From: Pacificimonas flava | GTDB lineage: Bacteria > Pseudomonadota > Alphaproteobacteria > Sphingomonadales > Sphingomonadaceae | DNA length: 64,000 bases | Reading direction: 5' to 3' | Assembly: GCF_000342165.1 (NCBI RefSeq) | Contig: NZ_AMRV01000006.1 | Span: 106,376-170,375, forward strand | Part shown: piece after piece, positions 47,395-55,814 of the stretch | How positions within the stretch are numbered: position 1 is the stretch's first letter | Layout of the letters: every line of letters begins with the position of its first letter | Made by a program: the position numbers and the translations under genes | Notes under the pieces: model-generated | Databases searched by the model: none | Told to the model about the DNA's origin: nothing | Seen by the model: the letters and a program-made list of their open reading frames with translations, nothing else

Positions 47395-48962
47395 TATTCG
47401 GCAATCGCGGCGTTACGGATCACCGTCTGGGGATCGCCCATCGCCGCACGAAAATCACGCAGCGCGGCCTTCCCGGCTTGCTCGCCGCCCGTGCGTTCGG
47501 TGCTGAGCACGAGGACGCCCGCCAGCGTCGGACCGCTCGTCAGCCGGGCCATCAGCGTTTGCAGCTTCGCCTCATAATCGCTGCCGGTCACCACATCGCC
47601 GACCAGCAGATATTGCCATATGTCGCGCGTCCAGGGCCTGCGCTGGATCTGAATGGCACGTCCCCCCTCGGGATTCGCCAGGTCGCGGCTCCAGCTCCAG
47701 TCCCCCTCCGGCTCGATCAGGCCATTGCCATAGGTGATCATTTCCGCCTCCTCGGTCTGCAACTCATAGACCGCGACGAACAAATCCACGCGCCGTCCCG
47801 CCGTATCGACATAGGTTTGTGCCGCGCTGGCAGTGGCATTGTCGTAGTGCGGCTGCCAGCCCGATCCGGCGGCATCTACCTTGGTCCATCCCGCGACCTC
47901 GGGCGCCAGAACAGCCGCAATCCGCACGTCAGGCTCATGATCGACGACGAGGGACGTATAGGCGGGGGCTACGATAACGGCTGCGATGCCGGCAGCGGCG
48001 GCGGCGACGAAGCCCTTGCGTGTGACGAGCCGCGGCGGTGAGGGCTGCAGCCGTGCCGGGTCGAACGCCGGATCATCGGCGGGGCGGTCGAAGAAGAACC
48101 AGCCGACCCCAAGGACGATGATCATGATCAGCGCGAAAAAGAACCACCCGTAGACGACATGGTCCACGCCCTGCGCGAATGACGGATCGGTATGCCATGC
48201 GATGTAGATGGTGCCCCAGGCGCGGATGCCATTCGCGACGATGGCCAGCACGACTGCGCTGACGACGCAGGTGATCCGGCGCAGCGTGCTCTTGAAACAA
48301 AGATGCGCGACCAAAGTCGAAAACGCGATCATGGCGATCAGGAAACGAGCACCTGAGCAGGCCTCCGCCACGTGAAAGCTGCCGTTCGGAATTTCGATGA
48401 AGACACCGTCTATATAGGCCGGCACCTGAAACAGATCGAGCAGTTCGATGCTCATCTTCGCCGTTACGATCTGCAGCCAGGGGATCAGCTGATCGCCGAA
48501 GGGGATCATGAAGATTGCGTAGAAGAGCGGAAACAGCAGTCCACGCGCGACCGTGAGACCGAAAACCAGCGGAACGCTGAACATCAGAAGCCCGATCAGG
48601 GCGGTGTGACGAACCAGAGCCACTCCGGCGATCTCGCCCAGCAGCCAACCGATGCCGCCGACGAAAAGAACGAGCGCCGCTGGCAAAAAGGGCCGCGGGA
48701 CCAGCGCCGTGACTTCTCGACGCCGTAAGTAAACCAGATAGGCGATGATCGGCGGAACGAGCAGACAGTGCTGATAGGTCGCATTGCCCCACCACAGCAT
48801 GACCAGGTCGACGACATCCCGCCACAGCAGCAGGAAAATCGCTGCAACGAGAGCGCCCCATGCCGCCAGTGAAAGACGCCACTCCGGACTCAGGCGCTGC
48901 ATTTCCGATGCTGCGGCGCGCGCATCGACATCTTCCGGTTTCACCGCGGACTGGACATTCAT
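47394..48962 (-). CDS. xrtA: Exosortase A with fused EpsI domain
   Basis: 522-residue polytopic inner-membrane protein. The exosortase half (about 25-290, roughly eight hydrophobic segments) has the catalytic triad pattern: Cys202 in AEACSGARF, Arg247 in ANGIRAWG and His268 in VDHVVYGWFFF. After a linker with one more transmembrane helix (about 316-338), the EpsI domain follows. Exosortase A is a transpeptidase-like enzyme that cleaves PEP-CTERM tails of exported proteins and is genetically tied to exopolysaccharide genes. The start at 48962 has GGGGCGGGG upstream; ATG 48986 would overlap the glycosyltransferase gene. No PEP-CTERM substrate is encoded in the window. Confidence 0.94.
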   Translation of the reverse strand: MNVQSAVKPEDVDARAAASEMQRLSPEWRLSLAAWGALVAAIFLLLWRDVVDLVMLWWGNATYQHCLLVPPIIAYLVYLRRREVTALVPRPFLPAALVLFVGGIGWLLGEIAGVALVRHTALIGLLMFSVPLVFGLTVARGLLFPLFYAIFMIPFGDQLIPWLQIVTAKMSIELLDLFQVPAYIDGVFIEIPNGSFHVAEACSGARFLIAMIAFSTLVAHLCFKSTLRRITCVVSAVVLAIVANGIRAWGTIYIAWHTDPSFAQGVDHVVYGWFFFALIMIIVLGVGWFFFDRPADDPAFDPARLQPSPPRLVTRKGFVAAAAAGIAAVIVAPAYTSLVVDHEPDVRIAAVLAPEVAGWTKVDAAGSGWQPHYDNATASAAQTYVDTAGRRVDLFVAVYELQTEEAEMITYGNGLIEPEGDWSWSRDLANPEGGRAIQIQRRPWTRDIWQYLLVGDVVTGSDYEAKLQTLMARLTSGPTLAGVLVLSTERTGGEQAGKAALRDFRAAMGDPQTVIRNAAIAE

Positions 48963-48966
48963 GCGA

Positions 48967-50193
48967 TCACCCCGCCCCTCTGTCATGCCGTTCGATCAGC
49001 GTATCTAGCACGGCCATCTTGCGGTCCCAGCTATAATACTCTTCCACGCGCTTGCGGGCGGCCTCACCGATCCGCCTGCGGGCATCGTCGTCCTTTGCCA
49101 AATCGACGACGGCCGCGGCAAAGGCATCCGCTCCACTGGTCACGATCAGGTCCCTGCCCGCCTCTGCGCTGATACCCGCATAAGCCTGATCGGTGGCGAC
49201 CACCGGCTTTCCCATGGCCATTGCCTCCAGAACCTTGTTCTGCACACCCCGCGCGGTTCGGATGGGGGCAACGGAGACGTCCGCCGCTGCAATGAAGGGA
49301 CGAACGTCCGGAACCCGGCCCGTAACGGTCACTCCGGGCCGCCCGCCCAGCGCCTCGATACGCCGCGAAGGGTTGGAGCCCACGATGGTGAAATGGGTGC
49401 CGGGTACGGCATCGCGCACGCGCGGCAGGATGTCCTCAACCATCCATTCGGCGGCCTCGATATTCGGGCGGTAATCCATGGCGCCTGTGAAGACGAGGCC
49501 CAGCGGCGGGCGCTCTCCGACCGGCGTTTCGTCCTCCAGGGGGGTGAAGAATTCCAGATCGACGCCGTTTTCAAGGGCATAGACCGTATGGCCATAGGAG
49601 CCGGCGTGGCGGCGGAACAGCGCAGCCTCGTCCTCGCTGACGAACAGGCAGGCATCGGCGGTTCGGGCGATCTGCTTCTCGAACTGGCGAAGGCGTACGG
49701 CTTCCCGCTGGTAGATACGTCTCATGGGCCAGGAACTCGTTCGCACATATTGCGTGAACTTGTCGGAATCCATGTCCACGAAATCCATGATGAACATGCG
49801 GCGTGAGCTCAGATGTCGCATCATGTATCCCGCCATCTGGCCCGAAAAGACATAGCTGTGGCGGACATTGTACCGATCGATCACGCGCTGCACGAAGCTG
49901 CGCATGCGCGGATCGGACCAGAGCGCGACGCTGAGCGGAGTGTCATCGAGAAGGCCATGCGCCGCGCTAAGCAGTTTGCCCGCGCCGGAACGCTCGATCA
50001 GGCAAACCTCGCCGCATACGGCTCGCAGCGTGTCCTCATATTGCCAGTCGTCCGGGTCATCGATGAAGGCGCCAAGATGCACATGAAAGTGGCGCCGCAA
50101 ATGACTGAGAATATTGAAGGACCGTATCTTGTCGCCCTTATTAGGCGGATAGGGAATCCGGTGTGCCAGAAACAGCAGATGCGGCTTGTCCAT
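48967..50193 (-). CDS. XrtA/PEP-CTERM-associated glycosyltransferase (stp1 type)
   Basis: 408-residue GT-B fold glycosyltransferase of the type found only with exosortase A (TIGR03087-like). It begins with LLFLAHRIPYPPNKGDKIRSF (split here: residues 5-25), which is typical, and has the donor-site region GVQNKVLEAMAMGKPVVAT near 320. It should add a sugar to the lipid-linked repeat unit on the cytoplasmic face. The start at 50193 lies ten bases after the FemAB-like gene; the stop lies four bases before xrtA. Confidence 0.92.
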   Translation of the reverse strand: MDKPHLLFLAHRIPYPPNKGDKIRSFNILSHLRRHFHVHLGAFIDDPDDWQYEDTLRAVCGEVCLIERSGAGKLLSAAHGLLDDTPLSVALWSDPRMRSFVQRVIDRYNVRHSYVFSGQMAGYMMRHLSSRRMFIMDFVDMDSDKFTQYVRTSSWPMRRIYQREAVRLRQFEKQIARTADACLFVSEDEAALFRRHAGSYGHTVYALENGVDLEFFTPLEDETPVGERPPLGLVFTGAMDYRPNIEAAEWMVEDILPRVRDAVPGTHFTIVGSNPSRRIEALGGRPGVTVTGRVPDVRPFIAAADVSVAPIRTARGVQNKVLEAMAMGKPVVATDQAYAGISAEAGRDLIVTSGADAFAAAVVDLAKDDDARRRIGEAARKRVEEYYSWDRKMAVLDTLIERHDRGAG

Positions 50194-50203
50194 GACGCTG
50201 CCG

Positions 50204-51241
50204 TCAGCCGAGATTGCGCGCGACGAGAGGTCCGATGCGATTGGCAAGCGTCAGGGGAAGCCGCTGCCAAACCTGCGTCATCAGGCGAAATTTCGAACTC
50301 ATGGGATTGAGGTCCGGCATGTCCGCCCCAGGCGCGAGTCGATACTCGTAGGTCAGCGGCTGCGGCTCGAATCCCCAGTTCTTCTTGTAGGCATAGGCAC
50401 CGGTGCCGAGCTTCGAGCGGCCGAAGTCGAAGGCGGTGCAGCCGCGCGATACCGCGTGCTCCATCAACATCCAGTACATATATTCGTTGGCCTTCAGCGT
50501 CCGTGCCGCGAATGTTCCGCCACCCCAATAGGGATAAACCGTTCCCCGATGGTAAAGGGAGAGGACGGACGCAACCGGCTCCCCCTCCGAAAAGACGGTC
50601 AATATGTCTGCATCGCCGCCGAACCGGGCGATCATCTCCCGAAACAAGGCACGCGGGAAGACAGGTGTACCCAGGTTGTGAACGCTGCGACTGTAGACGT
50701 AGTAGTGCAGAGCCAGCGCGCGCGCATCGCGCCCGGTTTCCACGGTCATTCCGGACTTCAGCGCCTTACGCACCTCTGCCCGCTGCTTGCGGGGAATGGC
50801 CTTCAGATTCTCGTCGCTGCTCGCCGTCAGCGGGCGGCGGAAGCCGGCGTAAGTTTCCCTTTTCTTCGCCCAGTCCTCATGGCGCGGATCTTCGCTGCGA
50901 TATTCCAGTGCGGTTACGCCGGCTCGCTCCGCAATTCCCCAGGCGGCGGCGTCCAGCGCGCCTAGCGCCGCATCGTCCTCGGCCAGCGGCCCACCCTCGA
51001 CGGCGAAACCGTTCGAGACGAGGGATTTTCCGAAGACCAGCGAACGAATTTCCGTCAGGGGCAGAATGCCGACCGGAACCTCGCCGCGCAGCGCGACGAG
51101 ATGATGCTGCCGGTGGCCGCACGCCGCCGATACGGCATCGCCCCACGCCCGCCGGTGAAAGGGCGAGGCCTCGGCATGCGCGCTCGCGTAGCGGTCGTAG
51201 GCGTCGGGATCGTTCGCGATCCGGACATCGCCAGCACTCAC
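50204..51241 (-). CDS. FemAB-like protein of XrtA/PEP-CTERM system
   Basis: 345-residue protein of the FemAB-related GNAT superfamily in exosortase A loci. Family features include SPFHRRAWGDAV near the start, IPRKQRAEVRKALKSGM in the middle and a C-terminal FDFGRSKLGTGAYAYKKNWGFEP (given in parts: around 280-305). FemAB relatives transfer amino acids or acyl groups; the role in this pathway is not established. It starts at GTG 51241, overlapping the deacetylase stop as GTGA. An ATG further in (51229) would lose conserved residues only slightly. Confidence 0.88.
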   Translation of the reverse strand: MSAGDVRIANDPDAYDRYASAHAEASPFHRRAWGDAVSAACGHRQHHLVALRGEVPVGILPLTEIRSLVFGKSLVSNGFAVEGGPLAEDDAALGALDAAAWGIAERAGVTALEYRSEDPRHEDWAKKRETYAGFRRPLTASSDENLKAIPRKQRAEVRKALKSGMTVETGRDARALALHYYVYSRSVHNLGTPVFPRALFREMIARFGGDADILTVFSEGEPVASVLSLYHRGTVYPYWGGGTFAARTLKANEYMYWMLMEHAVSRGCTAFDFGRSKLGTGAYAYKKNWGFEPQPLTYEYRLAPGADMPDLNPMSSKFRLMTQVWQRLPLTLANRIGPLVARNLG

Positions 51242-52131
51242 GCGGCCGCCTGCAAATCTTCTTGCAGGAAGATGCGGTCCATGCGGTCCCAGGCGAAACG
51301 CTTCAGCACCTTGGCGATCTTCGCCTCCATGATGTCCAGATTCGTATAGTGCCGCACGCGGGATTTCAGAGGTGCGTTTGGAATGCGAGGCTGGTTGGGA
51401 TCGACCTCCCACGGGTGGAAATAGAAAACCGCCGGCTGGCGCTCGACATGGTTCAACCGCTCGATGGCCCAGGCCGACAGGCGATAGGGAAACAGCCGGA
51501 AATATCCGCCGCCGCCGCAGGCCATGCGCCGCCCGCCATATTCGACCGTGCTGACCGGAATTTCGATCAGCTCGGACCCGGCAACGGGACGATGCAGGAA
51601 GCGCGGTGCGTCCGGCCAACCATAATGATCGGACTGCACCGGCGCGACCGACGAGGAATAGGCGTACCCCTCCTCCGCAAGCACGTCGAGCGCCCAGGCA
51701 TTTTCCCGTCCGATGGAGAAGCTCGGCGCACGATAGCCGCGAACGATCGTGCCGGAAGCATCCTCGATCAGCCCCTTCGCGCGGCGCAGATCGGCCCGAA
51801 ACGCTTCGGGTGTGAACGTATGGACCCGGTCATGCGCATAACCGTGGCTGGCAAGTTCATGTCCACGGTCCACGATCTCCCGCATCAGCGCCGGCGCGCG
51901 TTCCGCGACCCAGCCTAGCGTGAAGAAGGTCGCGGCCACGCCGTGCGCCTCGAACAGGTCCAAACAGCGGCGTGTGTTCGCCTCGACCCGGCTCGTCATT
52001 GCCGGCCAATCCGCCCGATCGATGACCCGCTCGAACGCGCCAACCTGGAAATGTTCCTCCACGTCGACGGACATCGCATTGACGATGCGGCCGTTCCTGC
52101 GCGGCGTGTTGGCGATGACCGCCCCGCTCAC
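51238..52131 (-). CDS. XrtA system polysaccharide deacetylase
   Basis: 297-residue NodB-fold deacetylase with the DUF3473 C-terminal part typical of the PEP-CTERM polysaccharide type. The metal and catalytic residues are Asp23 in SVDVEEHFQ and His96 and His100 in ELASHGYAHDRVH, followed by GYRAPSFSIG and the C-terminal FYFHPWEVDP with the catalytic histidine. It probably removes acetyl groups from the polymer. It starts at GTG 52131, overlapping the ATPase stop (GTGA). Confidence 0.92.
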   Translation of the reverse strand: MSGAVIANTPRRNGRIVNAMSVDVEEHFQVGAFERVIDRADWPAMTSRVEANTRRCLDLFEAHGVAATFFTLGWVAERAPALMREIVDRGHELASHGYAHDRVHTFTPEAFRADLRRAKGLIEDASGTIVRGYRAPSFSIGRENAWALDVLAEEGYAYSSSVAPVQSDHYGWPDAPRFLHRPVAGSELIEIPVSTVEYGGRRMACGGGGYFRLFPYRLSAWAIERLNHVERQPAVFYFHPWEVDPNQPRIPNAPLKSRVRHYTNLDIMEAKIAKVLKRFAWDRMDRIFLQEDLQAAA

Positions 52132-53156
52132 GCTTCCGCGTCCTGCCCCAGCCGTTCCGCCATCTCATCGACCTGCTGCGACAGGTCGGTGACGAGATGT
52201 AGTAGCTGCTGCAGCACCTTTTGATGCTTGTCCGTGCGCAGCGACACCGATTCGATACGCTCTGCCAGCGCATCGCTCTCAGTACCCATCTGCGAATTGT
52301 TCATGACCTGATTGGCAAGCGCCCGGTGCCGCTCCGGAACCGCGTCGTCCTCTTCCAGGTCGGAGACGACGTCCCGGACCAGGTCGCCAGTAATCTCGTG
52401 CGTACCCTCCAGCGATCCGAACAGCAGGATACGGCCGGACAAGTTGTTCACCCGCCGGGGCACACCGCCGCTCCACTCGTAGATCTCGCGATAAGCATCG
52501 TCCGTGAAGGCCGGGTCGTTCTTCCAGCCACAGCGATTGAGGCGGCTTTCGACGTAATTCTGCACCTCGTCCGCGCGCATGGGCTCCAGATGGTGAGAGG
52601 CGATGGTGCGCTGGCGAAGCTGCTCGAGGTTGGGCGCCGCGGCGAGACGGGCGCGAAATTCCGGCTGGCCGAGCAGGATCGTCTGCATCAGCGGCTGCCC
52701 GCCCTCCTGAAAATTCGACAGCATGCGCAGTTCTTCCAGCGCGTCGAAGGGCAGGTTCTGTGCCTCGTCAACGATAAGAACGACGCGCACGCCCTCGCGG
52801 TGCTTGGTCCGCAGCATGGACTCGAGCCGTGCCAATAGGGAGGATTTGTCCTCTCGCTCCGCCGGCAGACCGAAGGCGCTGGCGGCGAGGCGCAGAAGAT
52901 CGCTGCCATCGACCTGCGACGTCACAACGTTGCCGATCAGTGTACGGCGATCCTCGTTCTGCTGTAGCAGGCGCGCCACCAATGTCGTCTTGCCCGCGCC
53001 GATATCGCCGGTCACGACGATGAACCCCTCCGCCTGGGCCAGGCCATAGGTCAGATAGGCCATCGCCTTGCGGTGGGTCTTCGTATCGACGTAAAAATCC
53101 GGGTCCGGCGTCAGCTGGAACGGTTTGCCGGTGAGCTTGTAGAAATCCGTGTACAT
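52128..53156 (-). CDS. XrtA/PEP-CTERM system-associated AAA ATPase
   Basis: 342-residue ATPase of the ExeA/GspA-like AAA type found in exosortase A loci. The start FYKLTGKPFQLTPDPDFY is conserved. Walker A GDIGAGKTT is at residues 50-58, Walker B VVLIVDEAQNL around 125-135, and the arginine-finger region EWSGGVPRRVNNL near 235. The C-terminal 70 residues are a predicted coiled coil. It may energise or position the export machinery. GGAGGACGGAG precedes ATG 53156. Confidence 0.92.
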   Translation of the reverse strand: MYTDFYKLTGKPFQLTPDPDFYVDTKTHRKAMAYLTYGLAQAEGFIVVTGDIGAGKTTLVARLLQQNEDRRTLIGNVVTSQVDGSDLLRLAASAFGLPAEREDKSSLLARLESMLRTKHREGVRVVLIVDEAQNLPFDALEELRMLSNFQEGGQPLMQTILLGQPEFRARLAAAPNLEQLRQRTIASHHLEPMRADEVQNYVESRLNRCGWKNDPAFTDDAYREIYEWSGGVPRRVNNLSGRILLFGSLEGTHEITGDLVRDVVSDLEEDDAVPERHRALANQVMNNSQMGTESDALAERIESVSLRTDKHQKVLQQLLHLVTDLSQQVDEMAERLGQDAEA

Positions 53157-53175
53157 GGGGCTCCGTCCTCCGGCC

Positions 53176-54849
53176 TTAGAAGCGATAGCCGATGCCGACC
53201 GAGCCCAGATAGCTATTGTCTGAGCCGGACAGCGCCGTGCTGCCGAAGCGGAACGCCGCGGTCGCATTCGCGGTGGCATAGAAGGCGGAATTTATGTTTC
53301 TGCGATAGCCGAGCGTACCGACGACCTGATCGTTGCTGCCGCCGCCAAGGAACTGGCTGGTGTGGATATAGGTAAGGCCGCCGGTCAGCGCCTCGCCACT
53401 GTTCAGGTCGTATCCGCCCTGAATGCCTGCGGAATAGGATTCGGTGGAGACGTTGCGCCCCTCCAAGGACGCGGCGTTCTCATCCTGCAACTGCAGAGAA
53501 TTCAGATAGTCGCGATCCGTATAGGAAACGAAGCCGGTCGCCGACCAACGCTCCTGCTTGTAACTCGTACTCAGCCGCGCGCTCGTGTTTCGGAAGGTGG
53601 CGGACGTGATCGGCTGCCCTCCCAAGCCGCCGAAGCAAAGACCAAGAACCGGATCGAAGCCAAGCGGACAAAGATCGGAATAATCGACCCCATCCACCGG
53701 ATCGATCGGGGTGACGCCGATGCCGCCGAACTGTGCTTGCGTCAGCTGACGGGCGGTGCTCGTAAGCCCGCGATTGACGTTGCCGCTGACCGTGACCCGG
53801 GGCGAGGGCCGATAGCTAAGCGTACCACCGAAATTGGTACCGCCGAACCGGTAACCGCCGAACGCGGAGAGTTCCGTGCGCCGGCTCGGCGTATAGCGAA
53901 ATCCGACAATGCCATAGGGGCCATCGCGTTCGAACGCGGTAATGCGCGGCTGATCGGGATCGACGATGAAATCGTTGTCGTCTCCAAGAACCGGACGGCC
54001 CGTATCGGGATCGAACAGGATGGAGGACTGGGTATTCTCGATGTCCTCATAACCGCCCTCGGCGTTCAGGCTCAGCTTGCGGCTGACCCTGTAGGTGGCC
54101 GTCGCACCGAGATTATAGGACGAGTATTCCTGGTCCAGCCGGTCGATATCCTCACGCACCCAGCGGGCGATGAGACCGGTGCGCAGGCGGCGCGCCTCGT
54201 TCCCGAACTGCAGGCGTCCATTCGCGGATTGGGTGATGGAATCGCCCAGCGCGCCCAGACGGTTGAGGCCGCCGCCACCGAGGCCGCCGCCCCCGCCCCC
54301 GCCGATGGGAAGCTCGCCGCCGCGGTAAGTGTCGTCGCTGAACAGTGCGCCAATGCGGTAGGAGGCGTTCGCGGTCACCTCGCTGCCGATCCGCTGCTGG
54401 ATCGAGGGTTCCGCGTAGAGCGAGAAAAGCTGGACGGAGTTCGCGCTGACGGAATCCGACAGACCGCCCAGCCCGAACCGGGTATCGCGGGTCACATCCT
54501 GGGCATTCGCGCCCGCACGCAGGAAAAATGTATCATCGACCAGTTCGCTGGTGATGTCGGCAACGCCGGACACCGAATAGTTGCGCGGAAGGTCGCCGAA
54601 CTCCTCGAAACGCCGGCTGACATTGGCCGAGGCTTGCCCCTTCAGCCGCCGGAGGTCGAAGCGCGCCTGACCATAAAGCGTCGTCTCCAGCCAGCCGGCG
54701 GTCTCACCCCCGCGGAAATTGGAGTGGGCGATGGTCTGATTGACCTGCACGCCCCCCTGCGTTTCGACCTGCGCGAACGCCGCGCTTGCCGTACAGCCAG
54801 CGGCCGTCAGAAGAAGGGCCGCGCGCCCCTTTTTAAGTGCCGTAGCCAT
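53176..54849 (-). CDS. XrtA/PEP-CTERM-associated outer-membrane beta-barrel protein
   Basis: 557-residue secreted protein. The signal peptide is about residues 1-27 (cleavage near AFA-QV). The rest consists of alternating amphipathic beta strands with aromatic girdles and a C-terminal phenylalanine (GIGYRF), typical of outer-membrane barrels. A glycine-only loop (about 180-196) is unusual. It resembles the TIGR03016-type protein of PEP-CTERM loci and may form the polymer exit pore or a scaffold with the export lipoprotein. The start overlaps the kinase gene by 17 bases. Confidence 0.85.
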   Translation of the reverse strand: MATALKKGRAALLLTAAGCTASAAFAQVETQGGVQVNQTIAHSNFRGGETAGWLETTLYGQARFDLRRLKGQASANVSRRFEEFGDLPRNYSVSGVADITSELVDDTFFLRAGANAQDVTRDTRFGLGGLSDSVSANSVQLFSLYAEPSIQQRIGSEVTANASYRIGALFSDDTYRGGELPIGGGGGGGLGGGGLNRLGALGDSITQSANGRLQFGNEARRLRTGLIARWVREDIDRLDQEYSSYNLGATATYRVSRKLSLNAEGGYEDIENTQSSILFDPDTGRPVLGDDNDFIVDPDQPRITAFERDGPYGIVGFRYTPSRRTELSAFGGYRFGGTNFGGTLSYRPSPRVTVSGNVNRGLTSTARQLTQAQFGGIGVTPIDPVDGVDYSDLCPLGFDPVLGLCFGGLGGQPITSATFRNTSARLSTSYKQERWSATGFVSYTDRDYLNSLQLQDENAASLEGRNVSTESYSAGIQGGYDLNSGEALTGGLTYIHTSQFLGGGSNDQVVGTLGYRRNINSAFYATANATAAFRFGSTALSGSDNSYLGSVGIGYRF

Positions 54850-55801
54850 AATAGGTCCCAAATCGCCGGCCGACGCCCGCATAGCGCGTCTTGTTGAGAA
54901 GCATCGAGACATTGTCGCAAACCGACATCATCTGCAGACCGTCACGCACGACCGCATCCTTCGTGTTCTCGGCCTCCACGACGAACAGAACCTGGCCGAC
55001 ATGCAGCGCAAGAACCGATGCCGAGGACGAGGCAAGGCATGGCGGCGAATCGAAAATGATGATCCGGTCCGGGTACCGCGCCGCAATCTCGTCGATCATC
55101 CGCCCCATCCGCTCCGACGCCAGCAATTCCGTCGTCAGATTATGCTGGCGGCCCGCGGGAAGCACTGACAGATTCTCGATATTCGTACGGATCAGACAGT
55201 CGCTGAGATCGAGTTCCGGATCCGCCACGACGTCGATCAGGCCCTTGCCGCCCTCAAGTCCAAGCGTCGAAAGAATTTCCGGCTTCGCAAAGTCCGCATC
55301 GACCAGGAGCACCGTCAGATCGCGCTCCGACGCGATGGAAAGCGCAAGGTTGGTGGCGCAGAACGTCTTTCCCTCATTCGGCTGGCTCGAGCAGACAAGG
55401 ATGAGGTTGCCGTTCTCGATACGGTTCGGCCCCTCCGCCATCGCGTTGATGAGAAGCTGGCGCTTGACGATGCGGAATTCTTCCGCCGTCGCGGTCGCGG
55501 GGCTGTCCGGCACGACATAGCCGAGATCCCGCAGCGCCGCCAGATCAATCATGCCCTGCCGGCTGCGCTTCGACTTCGGCTCGACGGGCACCGGCGCCGA
55601 GGGCGCGGCGCCGATCCGGTCCGTCTCGCCATCAGCCGTCGCATCAGTCGCCGCCTGCGGGCCCGGTTGCGGCGCGGCAACCGGCGTTTCCTTCGGCACA
55701 CGGCGCAGGGCCGGGGTCGGCTGCGCCTCCGCCCGCGACAGCTGCGCGGCAGCCCGCTCCAGGAGCGAGATGCGGCTGGGCTTTTCGTCTTTGTCGCTCA
55801 T
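54833..55801 (-). CDS. XrtA-associated tyrosine autokinase
   Basis: 322-residue cytoplasmic BY-kinase-like protein that controls chain length through autophosphorylation. A proline/alanine-rich N-terminal third precedes the kinase domain, with Walker A SSQPNEGKT (138-146), Walker A' VLLVDADFAKP (about 165-175), and Walker B IIIFDSPPCL. The C-terminal tail has clustered tyrosines (FGTYYGYG), the usual phosphorylation sites. It pairs with the chain-length determinant gene just upstream, 13 bases away. Confidence 0.92.
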   Translation of the reverse strand: MSDKDEKPSRISLLERAAAQLSRAEAQPTPALRRVPKETPVAAPQPGPQAATDATADGETDRIGAAPSAPVPVEPKSKRSRQGMIDLAALRDLGYVVPDSPATATAEEFRIVKRQLLINAMAEGPNRIENGNLILVCSSQPNEGKTFCATNLALSIASERDLTVLLVDADFAKPEILSTLGLEGGKGLIDVVADPELDLSDCLIRTNIENLSVLPAGRQHNLTTELLASERMGRMIDEIAARYPDRIIIFDSPPCLASSSASVLALHVGQVLFVVEAENTKDAVVRDGLQMMSVCDNVSMLLNKTRYAGVGRRFGTYYGYGT

Positions 55802-55814
55802 GTCACCCGCGTCC

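Noticed and set aside
45565..47577. Long open frame (670 codons) opposite the amidotransferase gene
   Set aside because: Antisense shadow of a strongly recognisable gene; its translation is Arg/Gln/His-rich with no fold-like pattern.
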